From: Pagrus major
Taxonomy: Eukaryota > Chordata > Actinopteri > Spariformes > Sparidae
Length of the DNA: 64,000 nt
Direction: 5' to 3'
Assembly: GCF_040436345.1 (NCBI RefSeq)
Contig: NC_133223.1
Coordinates: forward strand, 11,141,613 to 11,205,612
Position 1 is the first letter of the stretch, and every line of letters starts with the position of its first letter. Shown here piece by piece: positions 38,061 through 50,500 of this stretch. The position numbers were made by a program, and so were the translations under genes. A model generated the notes under the pieces. The model did no database searches and was not told the origin of the DNA. It was given only the letters and a program-made list of their open reading frames with translations.

Positions 38061-41000
38061 TTTCATGACAATTTCACAAACTGCTGTGATACTACAGTAT
38101 GTTGTCTGTTCTGTGCATCTAAAGCCAACTCTCCCACACGGGCACAACAATAGAATAAAAAGAGCTGGTGGAGTGATCTGCTACCTGACTTTACACATTT
38201 ACCTTTGTAGTTTTAGCTGCTGTTCATACTGAATGACACACACAACCAGTACACAATTATCACGTCATAAAAAATACTTTCCTGATTTACTGATTTTGTT
38301 ACAGCAACCAATGGCAAACCTAAACCCAACTTTCCTTTTGAATTACAAGTATTCATTTTCAAAACATCACCAGTGAGCTGGGGAGAAATTTTAGGTTTTG
38401 AGCATGCTTTTTGTTGCAATAACAAAACCAGGAGGGGGTATCTTCAAAGCCAGATCGCTGCCCTTGTTATTCTCAGACACAAATATACATCTGAACTATA
38501 GGCAGGTCAGTACAAAGTCAGAGTCAGTGCACAAAGGCTGAATTACTTTCAGTTTTTTTGTTCTTGTGCGGATGACTAATCCGACAGCAAAGAAACAGAT
38601 GTCCAACAGTGACGATCAACACCTAAAAAAAGACTTTCCTTGGAGTCGTATTAGATCACATGACCTATAATAAAAACTGGACCATTATGAACCACATTAT
38701 AACAATGAAAACAGCCATTGTAGAGTGATTATGAGGTGAATGAGAGAATAGCTGACTTCTACTTGGGCTTGACTGGTGAAAACGTTCAACTTTGTGTAGC
38801 TGTCGGAGAGGCCTGACTGGAATAATGAGTGCCTAACGTCTGGGAGGCAAGCTGGGGTAGCTGATTCAAGAAACTGGTCATGTTTAGGATATTGCCATGA
38901 TTGAAACCAGATGGTACTGGGAAAACACACACTTTTCATTTTTCATTACGGCAAAAGTCCTTTTAGATATAATGTCCCACTCTTTTGAAGACTGCCTGCC
39001 ACAGAATTCTCAGTGGAATCTATAGGAATATGCTCGAGGCTGCAGTTTGTAAGGAACCTGGCAACTTATCTACAGCTCCCTCCACAAATTCATAAGCCCT
39101 GATGAAAAATGCCCCATTGAATCAGGCCAAAGTTTATTCTCCTTCTTCATTGAATCAAAGGCTTGGACATGCAGAAGAACCTACTCTTGGATTTGTCCAG
39201 AATAAAAGCAGTCATGTAATGTGCCTGCTCGTGCACATACAGCCACAGCGCCCCAGGGCCAGGAAGATGGTTTGGCAGGGGATCACGGGGAACAGGTCAA
39301 CACGAGGAGCCGGGGAAGGCAAGGCAGGCGGAAGAGTCAAAAAGCAACCCAGAGAAGTCTTTGAATCCAGTGGAATTCCTCTCCTCCTCCGCGGCTCCTC
39401 TGGGAGGCGTCAGGAGCCTGTGGAGAGAGCGAGGTAAGACGGGGACTGTCAGGAACAAAGCTCCAAATTCACATGATATGTTTAGCTAAAAGGGTGAAAG
39501 AGAAATGAATCAAAGCTTGGCGGGGATCAAAGAAACGCAACAATAAAGTCAAGGCGGTTGCCATGGGACCAGCAGGAGATGCATATCATTTATAAGTTGT
39601 TCTTCGGCTCCGTCAGATGTGGAGGGAATTGATTGTTATTGTTTGGAGGATGAACTGCTGCTGGAGGGGGTTAAGAGCAAGGGTTATCATCGCACAGTGA
39701 GAGGAATATATCTCCTCACTTGTTTTAAACAGCAGCCGCCTGTGATCTGTGTCAGAGGCCACTGCGGAAGCACCTTCAACTCATGATAACAGACAACAAG
39801 ACAGACACAAAGACATCTTTGTCAACCCCATAAATATCTTATCGGCACAAACCGATGATAGGCTAAACATTTGTTTTGCATCTTACACCGTCAGAGGTTA
39901 CCGTCATTGTTACTGTTTGAATGTGAAATCAAATAGACTTAAGCTGTTAACTCGAGACTTTCATTTCCATTCATACAGTGTAATTTCCGTGGCGGGGAAT
40001 ATGCTGCTTTTTTATGTTTTTAATTCTTTAAAGGGTCAGTTTAACTAAATTACAAAAAGCATGATTCCTCACTCAGTCTTAGTGGTATCTAGCAATGTGG
40101 ATAATTTTGGTTTTATGCACCAATGTTTTGAATTATCCACCTTTGAAACTTCCGCTGCCACCAAAACACAGTGGCTGTGACTGACATTTTCTTTTTAAAT
40201 GCTCAGACTTATAAAATCTGAGATGCGTTGTGGTTGAACCCAACCCTCGAAGCTACACAGTGACCCATCTCTCGACTGTATGTAATTCACAAAATGCTCA
40301 AAGTTATACTCAAAAGCATTGTGGCCGGTGATTCTGAAACCTCACTGTGAACTGTTCCAAAGCTTTTGATTTTTCATATCTCAAAAATACGGAAGTCCTG
40401 AGAGGCAGGAGAGAAAAAAAATTCTGGTGAAGCATTCTATACGTCTGAAGTTGTTTTCTCTTCTGTGTTTATGACATAAGAACATGTTTGCTGGAATAAT
40501 CTTCCTAAATTCCTTTGAGTTCCTTAAATCTTTTTTTTTATCTGTAAAAAAAAAAAAAAAGAAAAAGTTATAAAAAATAATGTGGCAGGTTTTTTGGTTG
40601 TTGTTTCTGTCAGGATTATTTTTGTTTTCATTTGGCTCTCAGGGCCTCTGTAGAAAACCTTGTGCAGATAGCATTAAAAAAAATACAATAAAATTGGATA
40701 TACCATAAGTATGTGAGTCCACACTGGTGCCACAACACTCAAACAAAATAAAATATGAAATAGCTTAAATCTAACCAACATATAAACAAACCTTATTACT
40801 TACTTAGGTCTTTAACTGGAAGTTGAACAAACTACTAGTTCACTAGAGACTTGAATCTATGGCAGCCCATCATGACAAGAAAACAAATAGATTAAAAGTA
40901 GACGATGAAAATGGAAATGGGCAAATTTTGACTACTTGAAACTGTGATTTAGTCCAGTATTTTGACTTATCTCATAATTTTGGCCCACAGCATTTTTAGT

Positions 41001-41700
41001 TTTACTTTTAAAAAACTTTTTTTTTTCTTTTCATTGCAAAAATGGGCTTCCATACAAATGACATCACAGCACGAGGAGCAAATCATTCCTCTGTTTGGAA
41101 ATATTCTACTTGTGTCTTAATTATGAGAATTAATGGATTTCCATATGCACACTTACCTCCAGAAAAGCAGCCAATTTGATTGACATGACAGTGAGCATGT
41201 CATTACATTTTTTGTATATGCAGGTTAGTGTGTGCATGTGCATTTCTGCCCCATGGTGTGTATGTGGGAGAGAGCGAGTGCTCGTGCAGAGATGAGACCC
41301 GTCTGTCTGCTGCTCTCTCAGATTGCACCCATGAGAGATCCCAAAATAACAACAAAGAGCCCTCAGTGGGTCGGATGAAAGCCCTGTCACCAACCATTTC
41401 AGCACAGAGAGTCTCCTCCCCTACTGTATCTCTGAGTGACACCTCACACATCACATGGAGACAGGAAGGGGAGACAGTCTCTCGTATTTGACCGCAACAA
41501 ATATTTCCATATGTTAATGAGACTGTTGTTGGCTTTTAACGGGGGGGCAAATGGGTTCTGATTGTGGGCTGAATGGTATTGTGTTTGCTATTTCAGGGCT
41601 AGTGTACACTGAGTTTGGTATGAGTAAAAGTTGGGATGTTCAATCCACATGTACAATCCAAATATTTATGCTAATATGTCTTTTTTGTTTGTTGTTTTTT
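38061..41700. other. Gene desert, nothing firmly recognised
   Basis: A GC-richer patch at 39230-39440 ends with a donor-like GCGAGGTAAGA. No homology is recognised. Poly(A) run near 40545. Confidence 0.4.
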
Positions 41701-41990
41701 TAAAGGAATAGTTTGACATTTTGGGAAATACACCTATTTGCTTTCTTGCAAAAAGTTAGATGAGAAGACAGATCCCACTCTCATGTTTGTGCCTTAAGTA
41801 CACAGCGAAAGCTAAGAGGCTATTAGCTTTAGAGGTGCTGTAGTTGCCAGTAATTTTGAAGTGTGGACGGAGCTGTGCTAGCTTTTCCCCCTTGCTTCCA
41901 GGTGTTATGCTAAGCTAAACTTATCATCTTATTACCCCTGCTTGAAACACAAACATGAGGGAGGTATTGCTCCACTGTTCTCTTTTTTTC
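41701..41990 (+). repeat. Dispersed teleost repeat, best-preserved copy
   Basis: Begins AAAGGAATAGTTTGACATTT and carries AGTTAGATGAGAAGACAGAT, a run of TTAGCTT/AGCTAAGC blocks and a GAGGGAGGTATTG stretch. The start and middle match the minus-strand copies at 49.6 and 56.6 kb. There is no coding capacity. I recognise the opening as a very common percomorph interspersed repeat of uncertain class. Confidence 0.75.
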
Positions 41991-42024
41991 AAAATGTGAA
42001 ACTATTTGTTTAAGTCTTATAAAA

Positions 42025-42261
42025 CAGGGGCGCCCAAACGTTTTCCTCCAGAGGGTCAAAACTAAAACGTAATGGCAGACAAGGGCCAAAAGCAAAACTT
42101 TAGCGAGATCTCAAAAATCTTTTCTTTTTATCCACCTTCATTTCTTTTTACATGTCCCATGCTTCTAATAGTTTGATAAGATTAACTCTATTTTTTTTTT
42201 AGCCAGTTTCATCTGGCAGGCCAAATTGGACCTCATGACGGGCCAACTTTGGGCAACTCTG
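42025..42261. mobile_element. Short hAT-like non-autonomous element
   Basis: The ends are CAGGGGCGCCCAAACGTTTT at the left and, on the opposite strand, CAGAGTTGCCCAAAGTTGGC at the right: imperfect inverted repeats with the CAGRG start usual for hAT elements. The flanking 8-mers (TTATAAAA and ATCTAAAG) match at only 5 of 8 positions, so the insertion would be old. At 237 bp it has no transposase. Confidence 0.55.
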
Positions 42262-45200
42262 ATCTAAAGTTCAACAAATCAAGAAATGTTTAACTCATAT
42301 GAGACAGCAGAAAGAAAAGCCGACATAAATCAATTTGAAATGAATCACTGTAACATTAGAGAGCAATCACGGCATAATTTACTGATCTGATACAACAACA
42401 TAAAGCCCAGTCTCCATAGAAAAGTGGCCCACTCTTTTACACAGTCTAGCAGTTAAATCCGCAGTGAAAATCCCTCCATGTTCTACTACTGATGTCTGGC
42501 CAAAAACACTACAAACAGCAGAGAAGGACTCCATTGTTATTTCTAACTGGTAGAAGCCCTGAGGTTATTTTTCCTCTGCCTTGAAACAAATCAATGAAGC
42601 ACAACTCACTTTGAACAATTGCACATTTGCTGAAATCAGATGTGGGTTGAGGAGCCAGCCATCATCGCGCTTATTCTGTTTGTTGACAGAGGAGGCCTTT
42701 GATAAACAAGCCTGTTCTTTGAAACAGGTGCCCAAGCATGAGTTCAGTTTTGAGAGGCAATTCAGAAAACTGACTGATTAGAGAGTGTTTGTTATTCCGC
42801 ATGCAACCATTTGGATCCTGTGTATCCTTCCCAAAGTCACAGAGATGCTTTCCGTATAAACAATGATGCTATTTATTTTTTCAACACAATAGGTTGACAT
42901 GGATATTTGACAATGATCAAATATCTCAGCGGTGAAATTGTCTGTCCTCTCCTGTCACTTTGATAAGAGTGTCAACAAACAATGTAACTTGATAAAAATC
43001 AGCATTCCTATGGAGGTTTCCTTTAACCAACGTTGCCCCCAAGTGGTTACACAAAAAGTTGCACAAAAACTTTACATTACAAAGCAATTCACATAATAAA
43101 TCTTTGCATTCATTGTTATTTATCTGGCTTTTATCGCGTCACTCTTGTGAAACATATAGTCCGCTTTCCTCAACTGAAGTCACGACTAAGCCATGTTGTG
43201 TTTCCTGCTGGCTGTCCTACAACAGTGAACACAACATGCGGTCCACCCAGTTCATAAACCCGGCTTATCCTCTCTATCAGCATATGGAAGTGTTTTCAAA
43301 TCGCTATCTACGAGCAGCAAATGGTCTTAAATCAGTCATTTTAATATCAAAGCACTTAACACTAGAATGATGATTACTTGCAGGTGGATATCCATGCTGC
43401 TTGTCAGGACTGCATTTGAAGAAAATGACTGAGCTCTTATCCGACACGTACAGTACAGCCAGTGTTCAATAGGCAAGATCACATTACAGAAGATTACTTT
43501 GGAGTTTCAGCAATTTTCCCAAATTACACTGGCCTTTGGTCTCTGGTAAACTTGATTGACTTGAATGGTTTTCATTAGAGGGCCGAGGCTCTGCTGTTGA
43601 TGCTTGTACACAAGAGTGGAGGCGTTTGAGGGTGAGCTGGTGCAGATGGGACACTGGAAGTGAACACAATATGCAAATCCTCACATGAGAATGCTTCATC
43701 ATGTTTTAAGGGATCCCAGACTCTGCAGTTTGATTTGTGATGCCCCTCTGTGTTTTACAAGCCTGACATTCTCCTGCTACACAACAATTTGGCGTTTAAA
43801 AAAAAAACTGAGCAGTAACGTATGAAGTATTGAATGTATTGAAATAAAAACCGGCTTTCGCTGTGGCAGGAAAGTAATGCAGTAGATGCCATTTTGATGC
43901 CTTCAGTGTGTGTTCACAGTAAAACAGACCTTGTGTGATTTACACTCTGTGTCAGATGTGAACTTCAGCCCACCCTCCCCCTGTCTCTCCTCGTCGACAG
44001 AGCAAAATCTGAGTAATGGAAATCAATTAGATGTCACAGAGAGCCTGAGCCCAGACTGACAAGAAAATAGCTATGAATAACATGACCACCCTTATTACCC
44101 TTCTAGGAAAATACTTAAGAGAGGGATCCAAAATGAAGAGTAATCCGGATACACTTTCAGTGTCACAAAGAATAAGAGCTATTTATCCTGGCCAGAGATA
44201 TTCCCGCATTCCTATCAGCTGCTTGTCTTTTTTAGCCGCTGCCTCAAAGCTGAAATCCAAGAGGAATTTAAGGTTTCTGTCATGTGTTTCAGTGCATTAA
44301 CAGACTATCCCACCCACATATTAATTCCCAGGGTTGGTAATTCTGATTGCTCACTGTCACTTAATGTTCAAACAGCCTCTGTAGCACACATCCATCTGCC
44401 ACTGGGAAGAATTTAGACAGTTCAACAAAGCAGGGGACTCTCTCCTTCTCTGAGTTTTCTGGAGAGATCTGCAGGTTTGTGATGCCATCTTGAGGAGGTT
44501 TACTGACACAGCAGGGGATGGAAGCACTGATCAATTCTTTCAACCTCAAAATAAATATTTGGGTTACATTCCCAGAGTATCAAATATCACTTCTGAAGTG
44601 AGCTGCATCTACTGTTTCTCTGCAGCTTTAATTAGGGATGGATTAACGTCAGAGGATAAGTAGACAGAGTTTGATCATTCTGTGCAAAAAATAGGGCAAT
44701 TATGGTCAAACAGACCACATGGGGCGATAATACTGTATATGCTGTGTATAATAGTGCTTTGATGGATTTTTCCACTGGATATAGTGACTTAAACTGCAAG
44801 CAAAACCACTTTGGTTGGCATGGGAAGGTTAATAACAAATAATAAACTTTATGTAGCACCTTTCAAAACACATTTGCATAGTGCTTTATGATAAAAACAT
44901 AACACATTTATAAAACACAAAGAGAATAAAATGAACTAAGAGGCACAAAAACAAGCAAACAAAACAAATGAGTAAAGAAAATGTCATAAAACATAAATGA
45001 AATCACAGGGAATTTTTTTTTTTTTTAAACTGATTTTATAAGATGAGACAGGGTGGATTTAACTTCATCGTTTGGGATCAGTTTTTTTGTTTTGCTTTTG
45101 TGTATGCAGTTTATGGTATCTCTTTCATTTAGACAGCTAAATATCAATTTTGTAATGCTTCAAAGCACTTGCTTAGGTTTAATGTTTTGAACGTTATTTG

Positions 45201-45266
45201 CTTGTTTGTATGTTATTTGAGCTTTGTATTCAAATCATAAAGACTGTTTATATTGTGAAAAAAAAA
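42262..45266. other. Gene desert, nothing recognised
   Basis: No exon and no bounded repeat apart from short homopolymers. Confidence 0.4.
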
Positions 45267-45784
45267 TAACTGTGATTCAAGGCATACTTAGTAGATAATG
45301 ATGAATTACAAGAGAACAGACTAGGAGATCCTATATTAATGAATCATTAGGTAGTGATTAGTTCATAAATATCTGTGAATCAACATACTGACCACTTTCT
45401 TCATGAGTTGTTCCTGATTAATTTAGAACCAGCCACTGACTAGTCACAAACTAGTGACTATTCTTAGTCTTCTTTGTTAATATTTACTAAATCGTATTTG
45501 ACTTTTTTTGTGCACCTTCAGGTAAAGTAAAAGTTAATACTGATTAGTTACCAAAGACTCATTAATTACTAATAACTTAATTATCTGTGCCCCTCAAATG
45601 AAGTGATACATAATACTGATTAGTTACTAGGTAGTCCCTGATCAATTCATTGACAAGTGGTCAGCATGTCGATTCACTTTTTTTTTTTAACTAATCATTA
45701 CCTAATGATTCATTAATATAGGGCCTCCCAGTATGTTCTCTAGTACCTCATTATCTGCCTTATAGTCCTTGAATCAGTTATTTA
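45267..45784. mobile_element. Fold-back element with ~170 bp inverted arms
   Basis: The left arm starts AAATAACTGTGATTCAAGG near 45265. The right arm, on the opposite strand, starts AAATAACTGATTCAAGGAC near 45784. The arms stay alignable through GATAATGA, AGAGAACA, CCTATATTAATGAATCATTA and GTGAATC(A/G)ACAT(A/G)CTGACC. A short non-palindromic loop separates them. There is no coding potential and no obvious target-site duplication at these ends. The sequence to the right, ending TTTATTGGAAAGTGTTA near 45890, may be the true element end, which would make the left end truncated. Confidence 0.75.
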
Positions 45785-47069
45785 GAAATTACTCATTGAC
45801 GGTTTGTTAATTATCAAGTCATTCCTGAATCATTCCACACCTGCTCCTCAGTTACTATTCAGTTTTGTGTCTTTATTGGAAAGTGTTAATCTGATCTGCG
45901 AACAATATTTCTGCCTCATTAGCATGTAGCTAAATCCTGTGATAATCACTTGTGGAAGTCATGAAGGCAGTTTAGCCGATGGACAGCGTTCCAATAATGA
46001 AGTTGTGTGAAGGTACGTAAAAATGGACTGGAGGACTGGACCCAGCACCGAGCTGTGTGGTACCCCAAACTGAGTGCCTGTTGCAGCTGACTTGGCACCA
46101 GCATTAACAACGCAGAAATGCCCTGTCTTTTAGGGAGGACCTACACCAATGCCTAAATAACGCTTGCAGAGTTTTTAGGGGTGGGAAAATGAAGGTCAAC
46201 TTCGCAAAATGTACTGAAGCCATCATATGAGATCAAGACAAAGGCTCCACCCATTCCTCAGTGTATGCTTGACAGGGCCACACTGGAGAAAGCTCAGCCA
46301 CCCTCATCACTGGCAATATTACTCCAGCCTCCTATAAAGTTGAAGTAAATGTGAAGTCATGTCCACTGGGGAGATGGTGTAGAAAAATGACATCTATAAC
46401 GCTGATTAGATTTTATTATTTCTTCTTTAATCATATTTCTCCCATTGCATCCAGATTGCATCATCACAACATGACACTTCAGAGTGTTTAAGAGGAGGGA
46501 TGCACTTTCCAGCCACAGCCGTCATTCAGCTGACCACAACGTGAGTGTTTTTGGAATGAGAAAGCGACACATCAAGCAATCACAGATGGATTTTTTTTCC
46601 TATAGTAAAAAAAATAGATGCTTAAATACAGAATGGCCTGCACTATAAAAGATTATCATCAATACAAAAGCAAACAAAGCATACTGCGTCAGCAGCCGCA
46701 CCACAAGCAGGATGCGGCTGATGTTAGATTGCTTATCAATACACTTGGCAGGCTTTCTCACTGCTTCACACAACAGAACAATCAAAATGGTTGAACGCTA
46801 TTTGTGCCACTGTTACACTGTTGACCTACTGTGCACATTTGCGTGCAACACCAGGTGTGCATCATTCCTGCAGCATGTTGGAAAAAATGCGTTTTCCACT
46901 TGCATGACATAAAATAGTTCAAATGAGCTCCAGCTTCACTTGCAGCTCACACCTGATGAAACTGTAGTAATAATCTGATCCTGAGCCTGCTCAAAAGGCC
47001 AAAATCGGAACAAATACCATCTGTCATAAAGAATGAAAAACATGAGGATTCATGTGCATGATTGACAAG
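45785..47069. other. Spacer and probable asmtl 3' UTR
   Basis: The part adjoining 47069 should be 3' UTR of the longer asmtl form. No further methyltransferase-like exon was found here on either strand. Confidence 0.45.
46412..46417 (-). terminator. Candidate asmtl polyadenylation signal
   Basis: AATAAA on the minus strand, about 650 nt downstream of the stop in terminal exon version b. I looked for but did not see one between the two terminal exons. Confidence 0.35.
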
Positions 47070-47275
47070 TTACATTTTAATGGCAATAAAGGCATCAAGG
47101 AAGTTCCAAGTGTGAACCACACGCGTCTCCCGAAATCCATGTTTGCTCAGCAAGTCTGCATACTGGCTCTCTGTCCTCTCAGTCCCATCAGTCTGGGCAA
47201 GCATGTTCAGAGATTGCAGAGCAGAGTAGGGTGTCTGTCCATCCAACATGGTCTCAGCTATGAGCACTGCACATC
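47070..47275 (-). CDS. asmtl: asmtl terminal exon, version b (downstream duplicate)
   Basis: This is the second terminal exon, 117 bp beyond the stop of version a. It is also 206 nt including the stop and is also entered in phase 1, behind a good acceptor (pyrimidine-rich TATCTTTTGTTGGGCCCTAG). It encodes 67 residues, from CAVLIAETMLDGQTP to LDAFIAIKM, and contains SLNMLAQTDGTERTE, closer to human ASMTL (SLNMLVQTEGKERS) than version a is in this half. An ungapped comparison of the two versions gives 25 of 67 identical residues (my hand count). A candidate poly(A) signal (AATAAA on the minus strand) is at 46417-46412. The intact frame, stop and acceptor argue that it is used by skipping version a, but transcript evidence is needed. 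Confidence 0.8.
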
Positions 47276-47391
47276 CTAGGGCCCAACAAAAGATATTGTT
47301 TAAAACCTTAGTGTGTAGGAAAGGAAAGGTTACCTGCAGTATACAGTATATCACAAGACCTTCTATGTAGCATTGTTGAGGGCGTTGTCAG

Positions 47392-47597
47392 TCATGCTTT
47401 GATGCAGAGCATAGCGTCCAGGAGGTTGGCTGTATGTCTGACATGTGCTGTTATGAAGCCATGACTCTTCAAAAGCTGACTGTATTCTGTGGCGCTCCTC
47501 TGTTTCCCTTCGCTCATGCTAAGGGCCTGGAGCAGCCCACGACTCGGGCCCCTTCTCTCTTCATCCAGGAAGATCTCACTGAGCAGGACTCCACAGC
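47392..47597 (-). CDS. asmtl: asmtl terminal exon, version a (upstream)
   Basis: This is the first of two alternative last coding exons. It is 206 nt with its stop codon and is entered in phase 1 after the G that ends exon 48212-48090. It encodes 67 residues starting CGVLLSEIFLDEERRG and ending LDAMLCIKA, matching the C-terminus of human ASMTL and ASMT. Its first half keeps the human-like LDEE(R/K)R spacing but lacks three residues where human has LVQ after SLNM. The acceptor (TTGTGCCAG) has a weak polypyrimidine tract. No AATAAA on the minus strand is visible between this stop and the next terminal exon at 47275, so a transcript ending here would probably read through it as 3' UTR. Confidence 0.85.
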
Positions 47598-50500
47598 CTG
47601 GCACAATGGTGCAAGTGCATGATGTTTATGCAGATGTACAACTTTACCGGAAGAATAGTGGTGGGTTTGTCCCCTTGCATTGCTTTGCTCTCGGCAAAGA
47701 ATAGGTCAAGAAGAGCAAGGACAAACAAATATACCATCAAGCTGGTATTTTGGTTTGGCTTTGAAGTTCTTAGAAACTGTTTTCTATGTCACAACAGCGT
47801 TATCATTTTTATCTTTTCCATCAGCTGAACACTGACGATAACGGGTTACAGAAGCAGTTTTCACTTAGGCCAAGAGCAGCAGATTTTCATTGTAACTAGA
47901 CAAAGGGTGGCAGATTTTACACATGATTGTCCCCAAAGTTGGTTACTAATCGGAGCAATCAGTTGCTACAGTTTGCCTGTATAAATAAAAAGCTGCAGAA
48001 TTGAAGTTTATACTTGAAATACCTTAGCATTATTTAGTAAAAAAACATGTAATAAAAACAACAAGGCTGAGATAGCTTCAAGAATTTACCTGGTGTGCAT
48101 GCATCCGCGATTTTACTCAGCAGAAGATGCACTTTCTCATCAGGCCAGTCATGCAGAATTCTTGCCAGGATGTACAAGTCTGCTTTGGGCAACTCATCTT
48201 TAAAAAAGTCCCCTGTTCATAACGATAGGACAGAGCCATGAGTGGTGGTCACAAATGTATCTGCATTTTCCACCTTTGTCATTAAACATCGACAGTCAAG
48301 ATTGTATTTTGATGCAGATAAACAAACTGACCTGCTACGAATGATACCCTGTTGTCTCTGCGCAGAGGATGAAAATGTTCACTCATCTCAACAACAGCTG
48401 GCAAGTCAAACACTGTAACAGACAGCTTAGGATGGGCTTTAGTAAACTCATAGGCCATGGCACCAGTGCATCCTGGGAAAAAAAATAAAAAGATGATATG
48501 TAAAAAATAGTTTATTAGTCAAGAACACAATTTTACACCTTTTAGTTCTCTCCTTACCTCCAACATCGCAGGCAGTTTTAAATCTGGAGAGGTCAAAGGC
48601 TGTTGCTACAGCCTTCCCTGTGACCTTAGCGATACTGTGCATGGCATTCATGAATCTCAGTTTGACTTCTTTACTGTTGTAGTAAGTATCCTTTAAAAAT
48701 AAACAAATGACAGAAAGGAACAAAGAAAAGGAACTGTAACATTTTTCAAAATGTTTTTTCCCCCACCTTTTATCCATCTGAGGCTGATAATCACCTGAAA
48801 CACATCTTGAGATTTCTTGCCAAAGACCTTCTCGCGCTGGTTGGTTCCATCCTGCACAGCACTCTCCAGGTGGGAGAAAAGAGGCCACACTGTGTCGTTG
48901 CAATGCTGGATGTAGCCTTGCAGAGAGAGAGGAGCATCTGATAGAAGAAAACGCGTGGCCAGATGTGTGTTCTCGTACACTGGGTTCTGGCATGCTGGGA
49001 GCAGACACATCATGAAACATGAGTTAGGTTCATTTTAAACTAAGTTATAAATTCTACCTCTTAATGGTATGAAAAAGTATAATGGAAATAGAGGAATTCT
49101 GGCTAACTTCTTCCTTTGCTCTTCAACAGTCCCAGAGATACACAGGCTTCCAGCAGGCATTCAGTCCCCTTCACAGAGGCTTTGATCTCCTGGGCCACCT
49201 GTGCTGCATCCAGCCCTGGTTGGCTCTGTAGCAGGTCAAACACACCCATCTTGGAGGAGGTAAAGAGTGCCTGAAACATTTTGGGAAAGGAAAAATGGAC
49301 ACAGAAGCAATAAAATTAAATAAAAAATGTAATTAAATAAAAAATCTTAATTTCTCTGTGTGTAGTTCCATACCAGTACTCTATCCGGTGCATTACTGAA
49401 CAGAATAGATTATTTTTTTAAGTCTTTAAGGAATATTTTTTTTAATTTTTAGAGTTAGTTCAATATGAACCAGCAGCTCAAAAATTACCACATTTTTTTG
49501 CTTCTTTTGGTCCTAACCCTAACCCATAAACCCCCCGTAAAACCACAACTTGTCATTTTGACACAAAACCTAAATGTTAATTAGTGATCTTAAGAGGTGA
49601 TTTATTTAACTTTGGAAAGAGCCAGGGTAGCTGTTTCTAGGCTGACGACACCTGGCTGTAGCTTCATATTAAATGTACTTACTGTATATGTGAGTGGTAT
49701 CAATTTTCTAATCTAACGCTCAGCAAGAAAGTGATTAAAAGTTTGGGTGAGCCATACTAGAGAAAGATAGTTTATTGTTGAGTCTCATTTCCAAGTCTTC
49801 ATATTCAGACGTTTTGGGTTGGTGGCTCAGTCCGAGCCACAACAACAGTAACAACCCAAAACGTTGGTAATTGATAACCTGGGAATGAGAACTAATAATC
49901 AACTAATCGCTCACCCAACCTTTAAGTGAATTACCCAAAAGTTCAGAAATTCATTAAAGGTTAAATTTCAATATGATATCCCAAAGAGCTTTAACAATAC
50001 AATGCATAGTTTATCTCTAATTACCTTTGAGGCTTTGAATCCATCCATCAGCTCAGTGATTCGCTGCAAGTCCTCTTTTTTCGGCTCACTGTCCTCATGC
50101 TCTGTCACATTGAGCTCAATCACCTGCCCCCCGCTGGTCATCAGTGGCAATGTTGTATTCTCAGAGTCTTGGGCCTCTCTCGTGTCTGTATGTTTCGACA
50201 AGCTGTTGACCAACATCCAGGAACTCTGACTCACTTCACTTTCGCTGCCATTCCTTTTCACCTACAAGGGGAAACTTTTATTAATGAATCACGACAAAAG
50301 GGGGATTGTGCTAGCAGGGTGAGAAAAACTAACCTTATGGCCAGGACTGGCTGTAGGGCTGTTCTGGGTATGGTGTGTTTGACTGGCAGATGGGCCGTTT
50401 GGTCCGGGGCCGTAGGAGAGGTTGTGTTTGGCTGAAGAGGTGGGACTGTGGCTAGACTGGGTCGACAGGTTAGGTGGGGGCTGAGTGAGTATTGTGGGAG

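Noticed and set aside
45984..47069. Further tandem ASMT-like exons beyond the second terminal exon
   Set aside because: I looked for the HGF/LDA-type ending and the LDE motif on the minus strand and saw none.
48448..49020. 190-codon continuous minus-strand frame
   Set aside because: It runs through two real asmtl exons and the introns between them in shifting frames; the spliced model explains it better.
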